Positions 17,726-26,910 of a stretch of DNA of 64,000 bases are shown here, piece by piece. The stretch lies in NCBI RefSeq assembly GCF_001428825.1, contig NZ_LMIT01000009.1, positions 348,599 through 412,598 of the forward strand. The letters run 5' to 3'. The translations under genes were made by a program, and so were the position numbers. Below the pieces are notes generated by a model, which saw only the letters and a list, made by a program, of their open reading frames with translations, did no database searches and was not told the DNA's origin. This stretch comes from Nocardioides sp. Root240. Its GTDB lineage: Bacteria > Actinomycetota > Actinomycetes > Propionibacteriales > Nocardioidaceae. Each line of letters begins with the position of its first letter. The stretch's first letter is position 1.

Positions 17726-19150
17726 TCAGCCCGGCCAGTCGATGCTGAGGAACTGAGTTTCCGTGAACTCCTCGAGCCCGGCGCGGGCGCCTTCACGGCC
17801 GAGGCCGGACTGCTTCATACCGCCGAACGGCGCCGAGGGGTCGGAGACGATCCCTCGGTTGATGCCGACCATCCCGGCGTCGATGGCCTCCCCGATTCGC
17901 ATCGCGCGCTGGAGATCGCCCGCAAAGACGTACGCCGCAAGACCGAACTCGGACGCGTTGACGAGTCGCAGCATCTGCGCCTCGTCTGTCCAGGTCACGA
18001 TTGGTGCGACTGGGCCGAAGATCTCGTTCATGACGACGTCGGCGTCGGCCGGAACGTCCTGTAGCACGGTGGGCGCATAGTAGAAACCCTTGCTGTTGGG
18101 AATCGACGCCTGATGTGTGACTCGTGCGCCAGCCGCGACGGCGGACTCGACGAGCGCCTTGATGCCATCGACTGCCTTGGCCGAGATGAGCGGCCCGATC
18201 TGGGACCCCTCCGCTGCCGGGCCTACCGTCAGCGACTCGACAGCAGCACCGAGCTTGGTGGAGAACTCGTCGGCGATGTCGGCATGGATGTACAGGCGGT
18301 TTGCGGCGGTGCAGGCCTGTCCTGCGCCCCGGAATTTTGCGACCATGGTGCCAGCGACCGCAGCGTCGATGTCGGCGTCCTCGGTCACCACGAGCGGCGC
18401 GTTGCCGCCCAACTCCATCGATGAGTTGACGACACGTTCGGCCGCCTGCTTCAGCAGCAGCCGTCCGATGCCGGTCGACCCGGTGAAGGAGATCTTGCGG
18501 ACGCGCGGGTCATTCATCCATGTCGTCACAACTGACGGCGCGTCGGTCGTCGGTACGACATTGACCACCCCATCTGGCAGCCCGGCCTCGATCAGGAGTC
18601 GGGTCACGGCGAGCGCCGTCAGCGGTGTCTCTGACGCAGGTTTGAGGACGACGGTGCACCCGGCTGCGAGGGCCGGCGCAATCTTGCGTGTCGCCATCGC
18701 TGCAGGAAAGTTCCACGGAGTCACGAGCGCGGCGACACCGACGGGTTTGTGTGTCACGACCGTGCGCGTGCCACCTGCGGGGGACACACCGTAGTCACCG
18801 GTGGTTCGAACGGCCTCTTCGGCGAACCAGCGGAAGAACTCCGCGGCGTAGGTGACCTCGCTTGTTGCGTCAGACAACGACTTTCCGTTTTCCAAAGAGA
18901 TCATCGCGGCGAGGCTGTCGCGGTCGCGGATCATCAGTTCGTACATCCGACGCAGCACTTCGGAGCGTTCGCGCGGGGCAGTGCGGCTCCACGCGGAGAG
19001 GGCAGCAGCGGCTGCATCCACTGCTGAGGTCGCGTCGTCGGGTCCGCCGTCGGACACCTGTGCGATGACCTCGCGGCTCGCCGGGTTCTCTACGTCGAAT
19101 TCCCCAGCGGATCCCGGCACCCACTGTCCAGCGATGAAGAGATCATTCAT
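17726..19150 (-). CDS. NAD(P)-dependent aldehyde dehydrogenase, succinate-semialdehyde type
   Basis: 474 residues, full ALDH length. The cofactor-site segment TPWNFPAAMATRKIAPALAAG (first residues shown), the general base in MELGGNAP, and the catalytic Cys in GAGQACTAANR are intact. The C-terminal GGMKQSGLGREG follows the GabD/SSADH branch. It would oxidise an omega-acid or other aldehyde to the acid. The start overlaps the stop of the upstream FAD monooxygenase gene (19147-19150), so the two are coupled. A plausible reading is that the aldehyde is the product of an oxygenase or amine oxidase in the island. Confidence 0.9.
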   Translation of the reverse strand: MNDLFIAGQWVPGSAGEFDVENPASREVIAQVSDGGPDDATSAVDAAAAALSAWSRTAPRERSEVLRRMYELMIRDRDSLAAMISLENGKSLSDATSEVTYAAEFFRWFAEEAVRTTGDYGVSPAGGTRTVVTHKPVGVAALVTPWNFPAAMATRKIAPALAAGCTVVLKPASETPLTALAVTRLLIEAGLPDGVVNVVPTTDAPSVVTTWMNDPRVRKISFTGSTGIGRLLLKQAAERVVNSSMELGGNAPLVVTEDADIDAAVAGTMVAKFRGAGQACTAANRLYIHADIADEFSTKLGAAVESLTVGPAAEGSQIGPLISAKAVDGIKALVESAVAAGARVTHQASIPNSKGFYYAPTVLQDVPADADVVMNEIFGPVAPIVTWTDEAQMLRLVNASEFGLAAYVFAGDLQRAMRIGEAIDAGMVGINRGIVSDPSAPFGGMKQSGLGREGARAGLEEFTETQFLSIDWPG

Positions 19151-20976
19151 CGTGATGCCTGCGGTGCGTTCTTCGAGGTCAGTCCGCTGTCCGATGCCGA
19201 CTTTGGGCGGCGGCGGAACGACTCCGGGATCCGGCCGTCTAGATCAGCCTTGACGAGCAGCGCCATCAACCGGGTAGCTGGCCGGATCTGCAAGATGGCC
19301 CCGCCGTTGATCCACAAGCCTCGCTGGCCGGTTTGACCCCACATCGCCGACCATTCTCCTTCTTCGTCCCAACGTGCGATCTCTCCAACACGTTCAGCGA
19401 CCTCGGCGCCGAACTGATCTGCGACCTCAACCTGTCGATTCTGATACCCGGTTGCAAGGATGACGATGTCGGCGTCCAACGTCGTGCCGTCGTCGAGATC
19501 GGCACCAGCCTCCGCGAACTCGACAACGCGATCGAAGGGCAGAATCTTGATTCCTCCGGCGATGATCACGTCGGAGGCACCCTTGTTCAGGTAGAACCCA
19601 CCTCCGGTGCGCTGAAACAGATCGGGCCAACCCTGGCCGTCGAATCCGTCCCCGATCCGCATCCCGGCTCCTTCGAGGCCCTTCAGCAGATCCGAGTCAA
19701 GACTCTTCGCGAACGAGTGATACTGCCGCAATCCGGCTTCTCGGATCGGCCTGACCTGAGTCATCCCGTCGCGGAGGTCGACCAGATCGGTCGGAATCGT
19801 CGGGTCGAGATGTTCGGCGTACACGAGATTGGCCGTCTCGACCTGGTTCACCACCACTGGACCTCGCTGCACCATCGTCACTTCGACGCCGTTCTCGTAC
19901 AGGTCGAGTGCGATGTCGTGCGCGCTGGTCGCGGTGCCGACGACCACCGCCTTGCGTACGTCGAAGTCCGCTGCCTTCGTGTAAGCCGAAGAGTGGATCA
20001 CCTGCCCGCGGAACGACGACAAGCCCGGAAGCGTGGGCACTGATGGACGTCCGCCAATGCCGCCGGTGGCGAGGATGATGTGCTGTGGATGAAGAACGCG
20101 CTCGCTGCCGTCCGATCGCTGAACGGTCGCCGCCCAGAGCCCGTCCTCGTCGGCGTACTTGGCGCCGAGGAACTCGGCCGAGTTCCACACATTCAGGTTG
20201 AGGTAGCGCGCGTAGGTCTCCAACCAGTCGCCCATGACGTCCTTGGGAAGGAACTCGGGATAGTGAGGTGGATAGGACAGGAACGGGAACGCGTTCATCT
20301 CGACGGTGTTGTGCAGGCAGAGTGAGTCATAGCGAAGTCGCCAGTTGTCGCCGACTCGCTCGTTCTTGTCGATGATGAGGGCATCGACTCCGACCTTCGC
20401 CAGGTGAGCGGCTGCCACCAGCCCCGCTTGTCCACCACCCACGATCAGCACTTCCGGACTGCCCTCGGCCCAGTCGCGGCGCCGACGGTCGTGCTCTCCG
20501 AACGTCTGCCCACGATAGGAAGGCGTGAAGCCGTTGCCGCGGGGGTGCCGGTCGGGTGCGCGGACATCCTTCAATTCCTCAAGGCGCGTGTACATGGCCC
20601 GCACGGCAAATCCATACGCGGACGTCTCGTCCGGTGTCGCGTTGATGAGCGCCACAGCTCTCCCGGACTTCGTGTCGAAGTCGAAGAAGGCCTCCACCAT
20701 GGCGTCGTCCCCTTCGCCGACCACCTGCGGTTCCGGCCACGCTGAGGAGACCGAGAAGCCGGTTGGCTGGATCTCGTCGAGCACGCTCAGCAACATCGAC
20801 ACGACGGCGTCCCGGCCATGGAACTGACGGAAGTCCCAGGTGAGTGCTCCGTTGTCGCGGAGGTCGGACTGTTCTGCGAACAGGCCCAAGAGCGCGTCCG
20901 CGCTCCGAGTGGTGAGTGCATGTTCGAGATCGAGCGCCCAGGCTGCGGCTCCATCACTGATTCCGAGCGTGCTCAT
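19147..20976 (-). CDS. NTF2-FAD monooxygenase fusion (flavin-containing monooxygenase type)
   Basis: 609 residues. Residues ~1-150 form a SnoaL/NTF2-like domain (ALDLEHALTTRSADALLGLF). Residues ~170-590 are a two-dinucleotide-fold monooxygenase with FAD motif VLIVGGGQAGLVAAAHL (~175) and NAD(P)H motif KAVVVGTATSAHDIA (~345). The region near GWPDLFQRTGGGFYLNKGA and the ATGYQNRQ motif are typical of FMO/YUCCA-like and Baeyer-Villiger-related enzymes. It probably oxygenates a small ketone, amine or keto-acid. The next gene in the operon is an aldehyde dehydrogenase that could take its product. The substrate is unknown. Confidence 0.85.
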   Translation of the reverse strand: MSTLGISDGAAAWALDLEHALTTRSADALLGLFAEQSDLRDNGALTWDFRQFHGRDAVVSMLLSVLDEIQPTGFSVSSAWPEPQVVGEGDDAMVEAFFDFDTKSGRAVALINATPDETSAYGFAVRAMYTRLEELKDVRAPDRHPRGNGFTPSYRGQTFGEHDRRRRDWAEGSPEVLIVGGGQAGLVAAAHLAKVGVDALIIDKNERVGDNWRLRYDSLCLHNTVEMNAFPFLSYPPHYPEFLPKDVMGDWLETYARYLNLNVWNSAEFLGAKYADEDGLWAATVQRSDGSERVLHPQHIILATGGIGGRPSVPTLPGLSSFRGQVIHSSAYTKAADFDVRKAVVVGTATSAHDIALDLYENGVEVTMVQRGPVVVNQVETANLVYAEHLDPTIPTDLVDLRDGMTQVRPIREAGLRQYHSFAKSLDSDLLKGLEGAGMRIGDGFDGQGWPDLFQRTGGGFYLNKGASDVIIAGGIKILPFDRVVEFAEAGADLDDGTTLDADIVILATGYQNRQVEVADQFGAEVAERVGEIARWDEEGEWSAMWGQTGQRGLWINGGAILQIRPATRLMALLVKADLDGRIPESFRRRPKSASDSGLTSKNAPQASR

Positions 20977-21060
20977 GTGAATTCCTTCGGTTTCGGTGCA
21001 GGGCTGCGTTGCATCGCTGTTCGTCGGGTAGGTAGAGGTAGTGGGCGTCGTGCCGGACGC

Positions 21061-22596
21061 TCAGGTCCTGGCTGGCTTTGGTGGCCGCACCCCGTCGCTG
21101 AGCAGATCCTGCTGGTCAATCTCACGTTTGAGGATCTTCCCGGTCGTGCCCTTCGGCAGCCCTTCGCTCAGCTGGAAGATTCGCGGAACTTTGTATGCGG
21201 CGAGACGCTCGGCGAGCCACTCACGCAGCTCAACCAGGTCGATGTCCGATCCCTGCTGCGGCACCAGTACCGCCGCGACCTCTTCGCCAAGTCGGTCGTC
21301 AGGTACGCCGACGACAGCACACTCCAAGATCGAGGGGTGTCTGTAGAGGACATCCTCGATCTCGGTCGGGTACACGTTGTAGCCACCTCGGATGATCAAG
21401 TCCTTCAGTCGGCCCACGATCCACAGATCGCCGTCGGCATCCATGGTGCCCAGGTCCCCGGTGAGGAACCACGGTCCGCTACGCACGCTGGCAGTCGCTT
21501 CCGGGCGCTTCCAGTACTCACGCATCACGCCAGGTCCATCCACGGCCACCTGTCCTACCTCACCGAGAGGGGCAGGCTGCAAGTCGTTGTCGAGGATCGC
21601 GATACGAGTCCCATGCACCGCGCGCCCCACGCTGCCCTCTTTGGTCTGATGGTGAACAGAACCACACGTCGCGGCGGCCGACGTCTCGGTCAAGCCGTAT
21701 CCGTCGACCATGTGAGCGCCGAACCTCGCGAGGAACGCGTCCTTCACCGCGGTAGGAAGCGGTGCCCCGCCGCACAGGCACAGCCGCAAGCCGGCGAGAT
21801 CGGCGGGAGTGTACGAAGTCTCTGCGTGGAGCATCTCGTTCCACATCGTCGGCACGCCGGCCATCGCCGTGAGCCGGTGGGACACGGCAAGCTTGAGCAT
21901 TGCCTCGGCGTCGAATCGACGAAGTAGGGAGAGGCCGCCGCCGACGTAGTGGATAGCACCCATCGCCGAGACCTGGCCGAATACGTGGAAGAGCGGCAAC
22001 GCCGTGCCCATACGGTCATCCGGCCCGACTTCCAGCCCAATCGATGCTGCCTGTGCCGTTGAGATCAGGTTGCGATGGCTGAGCACTGCTCCTTTGGGAC
22101 GACCCGTTGTCCCGGACGTGTAGAGAATCGCGGCAGAGTCGCTGTCGTCCAGGTCGACGTACTCAGGGAGGCCGCCAGTTTCATCCGTCACGTCCCTGGC
22201 TACGGAGCCAGGACTCAGGATCCAGGTGGGCGTGGTCACTCTTGCTGCCGCGACGGAGAGGGCATCGGAAGTGTCGTCATAGCCGACGGCAAGGGTGCAT
22301 TGAGCGTCGCTGAGGTAGTACTCAATCTCAGGGGCCGTACAGAGCGTGTTCACAGTCACGGCCGTGGCTCCGATCGACAGGATGCCGTAGTAGACAAAGA
22401 CGAACTCAGCACTCGAAGGAACAACCATGAGCACTCGGTCGCCGCGGTTGACCCCGCGGTCCTTGAGTCCCAATGCCGCGCGAGCGACGTTGGCCTGCAA
22501 CTCCGCATAGCTCCATGCCTGGTCGTCCACACGGAGAGCGATGTGCTCGGGAGTGGACTCGGCATGCTCCCAGATGTTGCGCACCACGTTTGTCAT
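21061..22596 (-). CDS. AMP-forming acyl-CoA synthetase
   Basis: About 511 residues from the ATG at 22596, chosen because AAGGA lies nine bases upstream; the ATG at 22605 would leave no spacing. Adenylate-forming motifs are all present: LYTSGTTGRPKGAV (P-loop, ~160), GYGLTETSA (~300), WFLTGDLG (~385), RGGYNVYPTEIE (~410) and the catalytic Lys in KGTTGKILKRE near the C-terminus. It activates a carboxylic acid to its CoA thioester. It diverges from the SDR and MaoC genes, and a candidate TetR operator sits between them. In the island scheme it is the entry point to CoA-linked degradation. Confidence 0.92.
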   Translation of the reverse strand: MTNVVRNIWEHAESTPEHIALRVDDQAWSYAELQANVARAALGLKDRGVNRGDRVLMVVPSSAEFVFVYYGILSIGATAVTVNTLCTAPEIEYYLSDAQCTLAVGYDDTSDALSVAAARVTTPTWILSPGSVARDVTDETGGLPEYVDLDDSDSAAILYTSGTTGRPKGAVLSHRNLISTAQAASIGLEVGPDDRMGTALPLFHVFGQVSAMGAIHYVGGGLSLLRRFDAEAMLKLAVSHRLTAMAGVPTMWNEMLHAETSYTPADLAGLRLCLCGGAPLPTAVKDAFLARFGAHMVDGYGLTETSAAATCGSVHHQTKEGSVGRAVHGTRIAILDNDLQPAPLGEVGQVAVDGPGVMREYWKRPEATASVRSGPWFLTGDLGTMDADGDLWIVGRLKDLIIRGGYNVYPTEIEDVLYRHPSILECAVVGVPDDRLGEEVAAVLVPQQGSDIDLVELREWLAERLAAYKVPRIFQLSEGLPKGTTGKILKREIDQQDLLSDGVRPPKPART

Positions 22597-23019
22597 CCAG
22601 ATCATTCCTTGTCAGATTCGGGGAGCTCGAGAAATTGCGCCTGACCACGTCAGCGTGGCCAGGACATGTGCTTTTGGCAGCGACTCAAAGAGCAGATTGG
22701 GTGAGGAAATCAGGCCCGCTATCCGGGCCTGGTGACCATTGTTCGCAGCCATGATGCATAGCGACGCGCCACCGCAGGCACAGGAATTGCGCAAAGAGTC
22801 GCCGCTTCCATGCGGATATCTCCAGCGCCTCTTCGCGTCCGAGCTGCGCCGAGAGCGGTCGGCCGGACAGCGCGCCCTGTTCAGTCCGTTCGAGGTTTGA
22901 CCGCCGAGCGCAGCGGACGTTACCGTCGCTGGGTTAGCGAGCGATTAGTAACTGCTGTCGCCGCCGCGAACTGACAGCGGTCAGACGCGCTCGACAGAAC
23001 CAACCTCAGGGAGTGCCAC
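22597..23019. other. Divergent promoter region, synthetase / SDR
   Basis: 423 bases without a supported gene. The notable content is the 20-bp imperfect palindrome at 22932-22951. A short frame at 22612-22794 on the minus strand has no ribosome-binding site or family and was not called. Confidence 0.5.
22932..22951 (+). promoter_or_regulatory. Candidate TetR operator, copy 1
   Basis: GGTTAGCGAGCGATTAGTAA is an imperfect palindrome. Its reverse complement matches 25584-25603 at 17 of 20 positions, differing only in three central bases. Both copies lie in divergent promoter regions flanking the TetR gene at 24246-24848. Confidence 0.6.
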
Positions 23020-23775
23020 ATGGACTACAACCGCATCGCGATCGTGACCGGTGCCGCCCGCGGCATCGGCGCCGCCGTTGCCCGCAGACTCGCCTCAGAC
23101 GGGATGGCAGTTGCGGTCCTGGACCTCGACGAGTCAGCCTGCATTGGCGTCGCCGACAGCATCAAGGCGGCCGGTGGACGATCAATGGCAATCGGTGCCG
23201 ATGTGGCCGACGAATCCGCTGTGCTGCATGCCGTCGATCGAGTGGTGGGCGAGCTCGGTGCCCCGACGGTGCTTGTCAACAACGCCGGCATCATCCGCGA
23301 CAATCTGCTGTTCCGGATGAGCGTGGAGGACTGGGATGCCGTGATGAACGTGCATCTGCGCGGCGCGTTCCTGATGAGCCGGACCGCCCAGGCGCACATG
23401 ACGAAAGCTGGCTTTGGTCGGATCATCAACCTCTCGAGTGCCTCAGCCGTAGGCAATCGGGGTCAGGCGAACTACGCCGCCGCAAAGGCCGGCATCCAGG
23501 GTTTCACCAAGACACTGGCCAACGAGCTGGGCAAATTCGGTGTGACTGCCAATGCCATCGCCCCGGGATTCATCGAGACGGAGATGACGGTCGCCACGGC
23601 GGAGCGCATGGGTGTCTCATTCGAGAACTTCAAGGCGGAGATCGCCGCACAGATCCCGGTCGGGCGGACTGGCTGTCCGGCGGACATCGCACACGCCGCG
23701 TCATTCTTCGCCAGTGAAGCGGCAGGCTTCGTGTCGGGACAGGTGCTTTACGTCGCTGGGGGGCCGGTTTCATGA
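23020..23775 (+). CDS. SDR-family 3-oxoacyl reductase (FabG-like)
   Basis: 251 residues. It is a classical SDR: TGAARGIGAAVA cofactor motif (~10-21), NNAG (~86-89), catalytic Ser in INLSSASA and YxxxK in NYAAAKAG (~153-157), and the PGFIETEM segment. The closest look-alikes are FabG-type 3-hydroxyacyl-CoA or 3-oxoacyl-ACP reductases. It overlaps the next gene (MaoC) by 4 bp, so hydratase and dehydrogenase steps of beta-oxidation are coupled. AGGGAG is 9-14 bases upstream of the ATG. Confidence 0.9.
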   Translation: MDYNRIAIVTGAARGIGAAVARRLASDGMAVAVLDLDESACIGVADSIKAAGGRSMAIGADVADESAVLHAVDRVVGELGAPTVLVNNAGIIRDNLLFRMSVEDWDAVMNVHLRGAFLMSRTAQAHMTKAGFGRIINLSSASAVGNRGQANYAAAKAGIQGFTKTLANELGKFGVTANAIAPGFIETEMTVATAERMGVSFENFKAEIAAQIPVGRTGCPADIAHAASFFASEAAGFVSGQVLYVAGGPVS

Positions 23776-24221
23776 GGACGTTCGAGGACATCGCTCACCT
23801 CCAGCAGGCCGTCGGAACCCATCTGGGCTACTCCGAATGGCACACCATTACCCAAGAGCAGATCAATACCTTCGCGCGAGCGACCGGTGACCACCAGTGG
23901 ATCCACGTCGATCCGGTTGAGGCGTCGACGGGTCCGTTCGGTACGACCATCGCGCATGGGTACTTGACGCTGTCCCTGGTCCCGCAACTGATCTGGGAAA
24001 TCTATGACGTCAAGGGCGTCAAGATGGGTGTCAACTACGGAGCAGAGAAGCTTCGATTCCCGGCGCCAGTCCCTGTGGACTCCAAGGTGCGGGCGGGAGT
24101 CGAACTGCTCTCGGTCGTGCCCGCGGGCGGCGGGCACAAGGTCAACGCGTTGGTCATCTTGGAACGAGAGGGCGGCGACAAGCCGGTTTGTGTGGTCGAG
24201 ACCGTATCCATGCTGGCTTGA
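23772..24221 (+). CDS. MaoC-like (R)-hydratase
   Basis: 149 residues, a single hot-dog domain. The hydratase-2 motif is INTFARATGDHQWIHVD (~33-49), with the catalytic Asp and His in place, followed by GTTIAHGYLTLSL. MaoC hydratases convert enoyl-CoA to (R)-3-hydroxyacyl-CoA. Coupling to the FabG-like gene implies a two-enzyme set for hydration and oxidation, parallel to the crotonase-type hydratase at 28392. It ends 24 bp before the convergent TetR gene. Confidence 0.9.
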   Translation: MRTFEDIAHLQQAVGTHLGYSEWHTITQEQINTFARATGDHQWIHVDPVEASTGPFGTTIAHGYLTLSLVPQLIWEIYDVKGVKMGVNYGAEKLRFPAPVPVDSKVRAGVELLSVVPAGGGHKVNALVILEREGGDKPVCVVETVSMLA

Positions 24222-24245
24222 CTCCCGGGATGAACAGGAACTGCC

Positions 24246-24848
24246 TCAGTGCCCGCGTGCGCGAACGATGCGTAGAGCCAATTCCGCGTATTCCTCACCC
24301 AACTCTTCAGGGCTCAGTCTGAAGTCGTCGCTGAACCACCGTGCAAGGTCTATGCCGAGGGACAGGATTGCGGACGCAGCGATCCGAGGGTCCGGGATGT
24401 CGAAGGTTCCTGCCTTGATACCCGCGGCGATCAGATCGATCAATTCCACGTCGATGCGATGGCGAAGGGCCGTGATCTCTTCCAGGTGCTCCGGATCGAG
24501 CGCGGCCATCTCGTAGTTCACGATCCGTGCGCGGGTGTGGTTGCGTGCGTGATCGGCGATGAAGTCCCTGACTACGGTATGCAGTTGTTCGGCAGGATCG
24601 CCTGACGATCCCCGGCCTTCCAGCATGAGCGCCAAAGTGGTCTCGTGGCCAGCCTTCGAGATCAGGAAGAGCAACTCTTCCTTGGACTTGTGGTGCACGT
24701 AGAGCGCGGCGGAACTGGTGCCGGCGGCGGTCGTGATGTCCCGGGTCGAGGTGCCGTGAAAGCCTCGCTCCGCAAAGGCTTTTGTCGCGGACTCCAGGAT
24801 TCGCTGTTTCGTGACCTCGGTCCGAGACGGCTCTGCCGATGCGGTCAT
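24246..24848 (-). CDS. TetR-family regulator
   Basis: 200 residues. The N-terminal HTH is ILESATKAFAERGFHGTSTRDITTA (first part), then GTSSAALYVHHKSKEELL, the usual recognition helix and YxHxxxKxxL signature. The C-terminal ligand domain resembles the acyl-CoA-responsive group with LNxL-type helices (SLGIDLARWFSDD). Genes on both sides are CoA-pathway genes, and two near-identical candidate operators lie upstream of those operons. It probably represses them until an acyl-CoA intermediate binds. Confidence 0.9.
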   Translation of the reverse strand: MTASAEPSRTEVTKQRILESATKAFAERGFHGTSTRDITTAAGTSSAALYVHHKSKEELLFLISKAGHETTLALMLEGRGSSGDPAEQLHTVVRDFIADHARNHTRARIVNYEMAALDPEHLEEITALRHRIDVELIDLIAAGIKAGTFDIPDPRIAASAILSLGIDLARWFSDDFRLSPEELGEEYAELALRIVRARGH

Positions 24849-24965
24849 TGGCCCTTCCCTCGTGTCGCGCGAGCGGAACTGGCGCCGATGCTCGCGCTCT
24901 TGGTCATGTCTCGCTGGACCCCAGATCTCCGGAGGGTGACGAGGTCAAGCCCGATCATACGTATT

Positions 24966-25472
24966 TCACCGGCGAACACTCATTGCTCCAGAGGTCGGAA
25001 GAGGCCAGGAGATCGACCGTGATACTGCGATGCCTCGATCGATCTGCGCTGCGACGTCGGGCGGAAGTGCAACGGCGGACCGACTCTCCAGGTCCACGTT
25101 CACCACGACGAGCTCAAGAATCGACGAGAGCGCCCGTGTCGTCTGGTTCAGGACGAAAACGAGGACGTGCGCTGCTCGTTCTGAGCGATCGATCCAGACG
25201 GGGTGGACCGAGAAGAGGTCTCTCTCGTGCAGCTCAGCAAAGAATCCGATGTGGTGCTCAGCGGCGAACGTCCCCATCCTGCGGCTGGAGCGGTACTCGT
25301 CATCGATGCCTACCTGTTCGGACAGCAGGTCAGCTCCCGTGACGCCGAGGGCATAGATGTGGCGCACGTTCATGTGTCCGTTGCCGTCGGTCAGATCTGG
25401 TGCGACGTGCCCCTCAGCAATGGCGCAGAGCGCACGGACGTCGTCGAAGGAAGGCTTCGGTGAATTTCGCAT
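24966..25472 (-). CDS. Hot-dog thioesterase (4HBT-like)
   Basis: About 168 residues from the ATG at 25472 (MRNSPKPSFDDV); an upstream in-frame start at 25571 is unlikely. The pattern DLTDGNGHMNVRHIY (Asp and His of the 4HBT active-site region) and RRMGTFAAEHHIGFFAEL is that of actinobacterial acyl-CoA thioesterases related to YbgC or FadM. It would release free acid or recycle CoA from a dead-end thioester. It diverges from the thiolase gene, and candidate operator copy 2 is in the shared promoter region. Confidence 0.78.
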   Translation of the reverse strand: MRNSPKPSFDDVRALCAIAEGHVAPDLTDGNGHMNVRHIYALGVTGADLLSEQVGIDDEYRSSRRMGTFAAEHHIGFFAELHERDLFSVHPVWIDRSERAAHVLVFVLNQTTRALSSILELVVVNVDLESRSAVALPPDVAAQIDRGIAVSRSISWPLPTSGAMSVRR

Positions 25473-25583
25473 GGGGGGTCCATTGTGGTTGGCCGGTTGT
25501 GATGCGGGAGTGCGCGATCGTGACGGAGGTCTCCGTATTCGTTGGTTGACGAAAGTGCTCGCGCAGCGCACAGTAGCAGCACA

Positions 25584-25603
25584 TTACTGGGCGCTCGCTA
25601 ACC
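25584..25603 (-). promoter_or_regulatory. Candidate TetR operator, copy 2
   Basis: TTACTGGGCGCTCGCTAACC on the + strand; its reverse complement matches 22932-22951 at 17 of 20 bases. It lies 20 bases upstream of the thiolase start, between the divergent thioesterase and thiolase genes, overlapping the likely thiolase promoter. Confidence 0.6.
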
Positions 25604-25623
25604 TACCTCCTGAAGGAGCCATC

Positions 25624-26841
25624 ATGCCTGAAGCCGTCATTGTCTCGCTCGCTCGCTCGCCGATCGGTCGCGCATTCAAGGGATCCCTCAAGGACATGCG
25701 TCCTGATGACCTGACCGTGCAGATGATTCACGCAGCTCTCGCCAAGGTGCCTGAGCTGGACCCGGTGGACATCGAGGACCTCATGCTGGGAGTGGGGCAG
25801 CCGTCGGGTGAGGCTGGGTTCAACATCGGGCGCACGGTCGGGGTCCTCGCCGGACTCGACCACCTTGCTGGCGTGACCGTCAATCGTTACTGCGCGGCGA
25901 GTGTCCAGACCACACGCATGGCGCTGCATGCCATCAAGGCCGGCGAGGGCGACGTCTACATTTCCGGCGGAGTGGAGACGATCAGCCGCTATCAGGAAGG
26001 CTGGGCCGACGGACCGGCCGGCTCGGAGAACCCGTTGTTCGCCGCGGCGCAGGCGCGTACAGCCGCCGCTGCGGCTGGCGGGCCGATGTGGAGCGAGCCC
26101 CGCGCAGAGGGCCTGTTGCCCGATGCCTACATGTCGATGGGGCTGACCGCCGAGAACGTGGCGCAGTTCAAGGGCGTGTCTCGCGAGGACCAGGACGCGT
26201 TTGCAGCGCGAAGTCAGAACCGCGCCGTCGCCGCCATCGACTCGGGCTTCTGGGCTCGCGAGATCACCCCCGTGACGCTCCCTGACGGCACCGTGGTGAG
26301 CGCCGACGACGGTCCCCGTCGTGGGGTGACGACAGAAACCCTCGCGGGGCTCAAGCCGGTATTTCGACCCGACGGGTCCGTCACAGCGGGCAACTGTTGC
26401 TCCCTCAACGACGGTGCTGCCGCGATCGTCATCATGTCGGACACGAAGGCCAAGGATCTCGGTCTCACTCCGTTGGCCCGCATCGTCAGCACTGGTGTGT
26501 CGGGACTGTCCCCAGAGATCATGGGGCTCGGACCTGTCGACGCCTCCCGGCTCGCGCTCGCCCGGGCAGGAATGACGATGAACGACATCGACCTCGTTGA
26601 GATCAACGAGGCGTTCGCCGCGCAGGTCATTGCCTCGGCCCGAGAGCTCAAGATCGACGAGGACAGGCTCAACGTCAACGGCGGAGCGATCGCCGTGGGT
26701 CACCCGTTCGGTATGACGGGTGCCCGCATCACGGGCACCCTTATCAACTCGTTGCAGTGGCACGACAAGCAGTTCGGGCTTGAAACGATGTGCGTTGGCG
26801 GCGGTCAGGGGATGGCCATGGTGATCGAGCGGCTCTCCTGA
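25624..26841 (+). CDS. Thiolase (acetyl-CoA acyltransferase)
   Basis: 405 residues from the ATG at 25624 with AAGGAG nine bases upstream. Thiolase landmarks are the nucleophilic Cys in NRYCAASVQTTRMA (~90), the NEAFAAQV motif (~325), the His in GHPFGMTGARI (~358) and the second Cys in CVGGGQGMAM (~387). It cleaves 3-oxoacyl-CoA to acetyl-CoA or another acyl-CoA. It is the last step of the CoA pathway encoded around it and shares an operator-like site with the FabG/MaoC operon. Confidence 0.93.
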   Translation: MPEAVIVSLARSPIGRAFKGSLKDMRPDDLTVQMIHAALAKVPELDPVDIEDLMLGVGQPSGEAGFNIGRTVGVLAGLDHLAGVTVNRYCAASVQTTRMALHAIKAGEGDVYISGGVETISRYQEGWADGPAGSENPLFAAAQARTAAAAAGGPMWSEPRAEGLLPDAYMSMGLTAENVAQFKGVSREDQDAFAARSQNRAVAAIDSGFWAREITPVTLPDGTVVSADDGPRRGVTTETLAGLKPVFRPDGSVTAGNCCSLNDGAAAIVIMSDTKAKDLGLTPLARIVSTGVSGLSPEIMGLGPVDASRLALARAGMTMNDIDLVEINEAFAAQVIASARELKIDEDRLNVNGGAIAVGHPFGMTGARITGTLINSLQWHDKQFGLETMCVGGGQGMAMVIERLS

Positions 26842-26859
26842 AACGAGAACAGTGGCGAG

Positions 26860-26890
26860 CAGGGCGTCCATGTCTGACATGGACGCCCTG
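26860..26890. terminator. Bidirectional terminator hairpin, thiolase / PucR
   Basis: A perfect 15-bp inverted repeat (CAGGGCGTCCATGTC and its complement) with a one-base centre, in the 69-bp gap between the convergent thiolase and PucR genes. Confidence 0.75.
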
Positions 26891-26910
26891 TGATGCCTTT
26901 CGGCGCGAAC

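Noticed and set aside
25603..26880. A 425-codon minus-strand frame over the thiolase
   Set aside because: Antisense shadow; the thiolase frame has all catalytic motifs.
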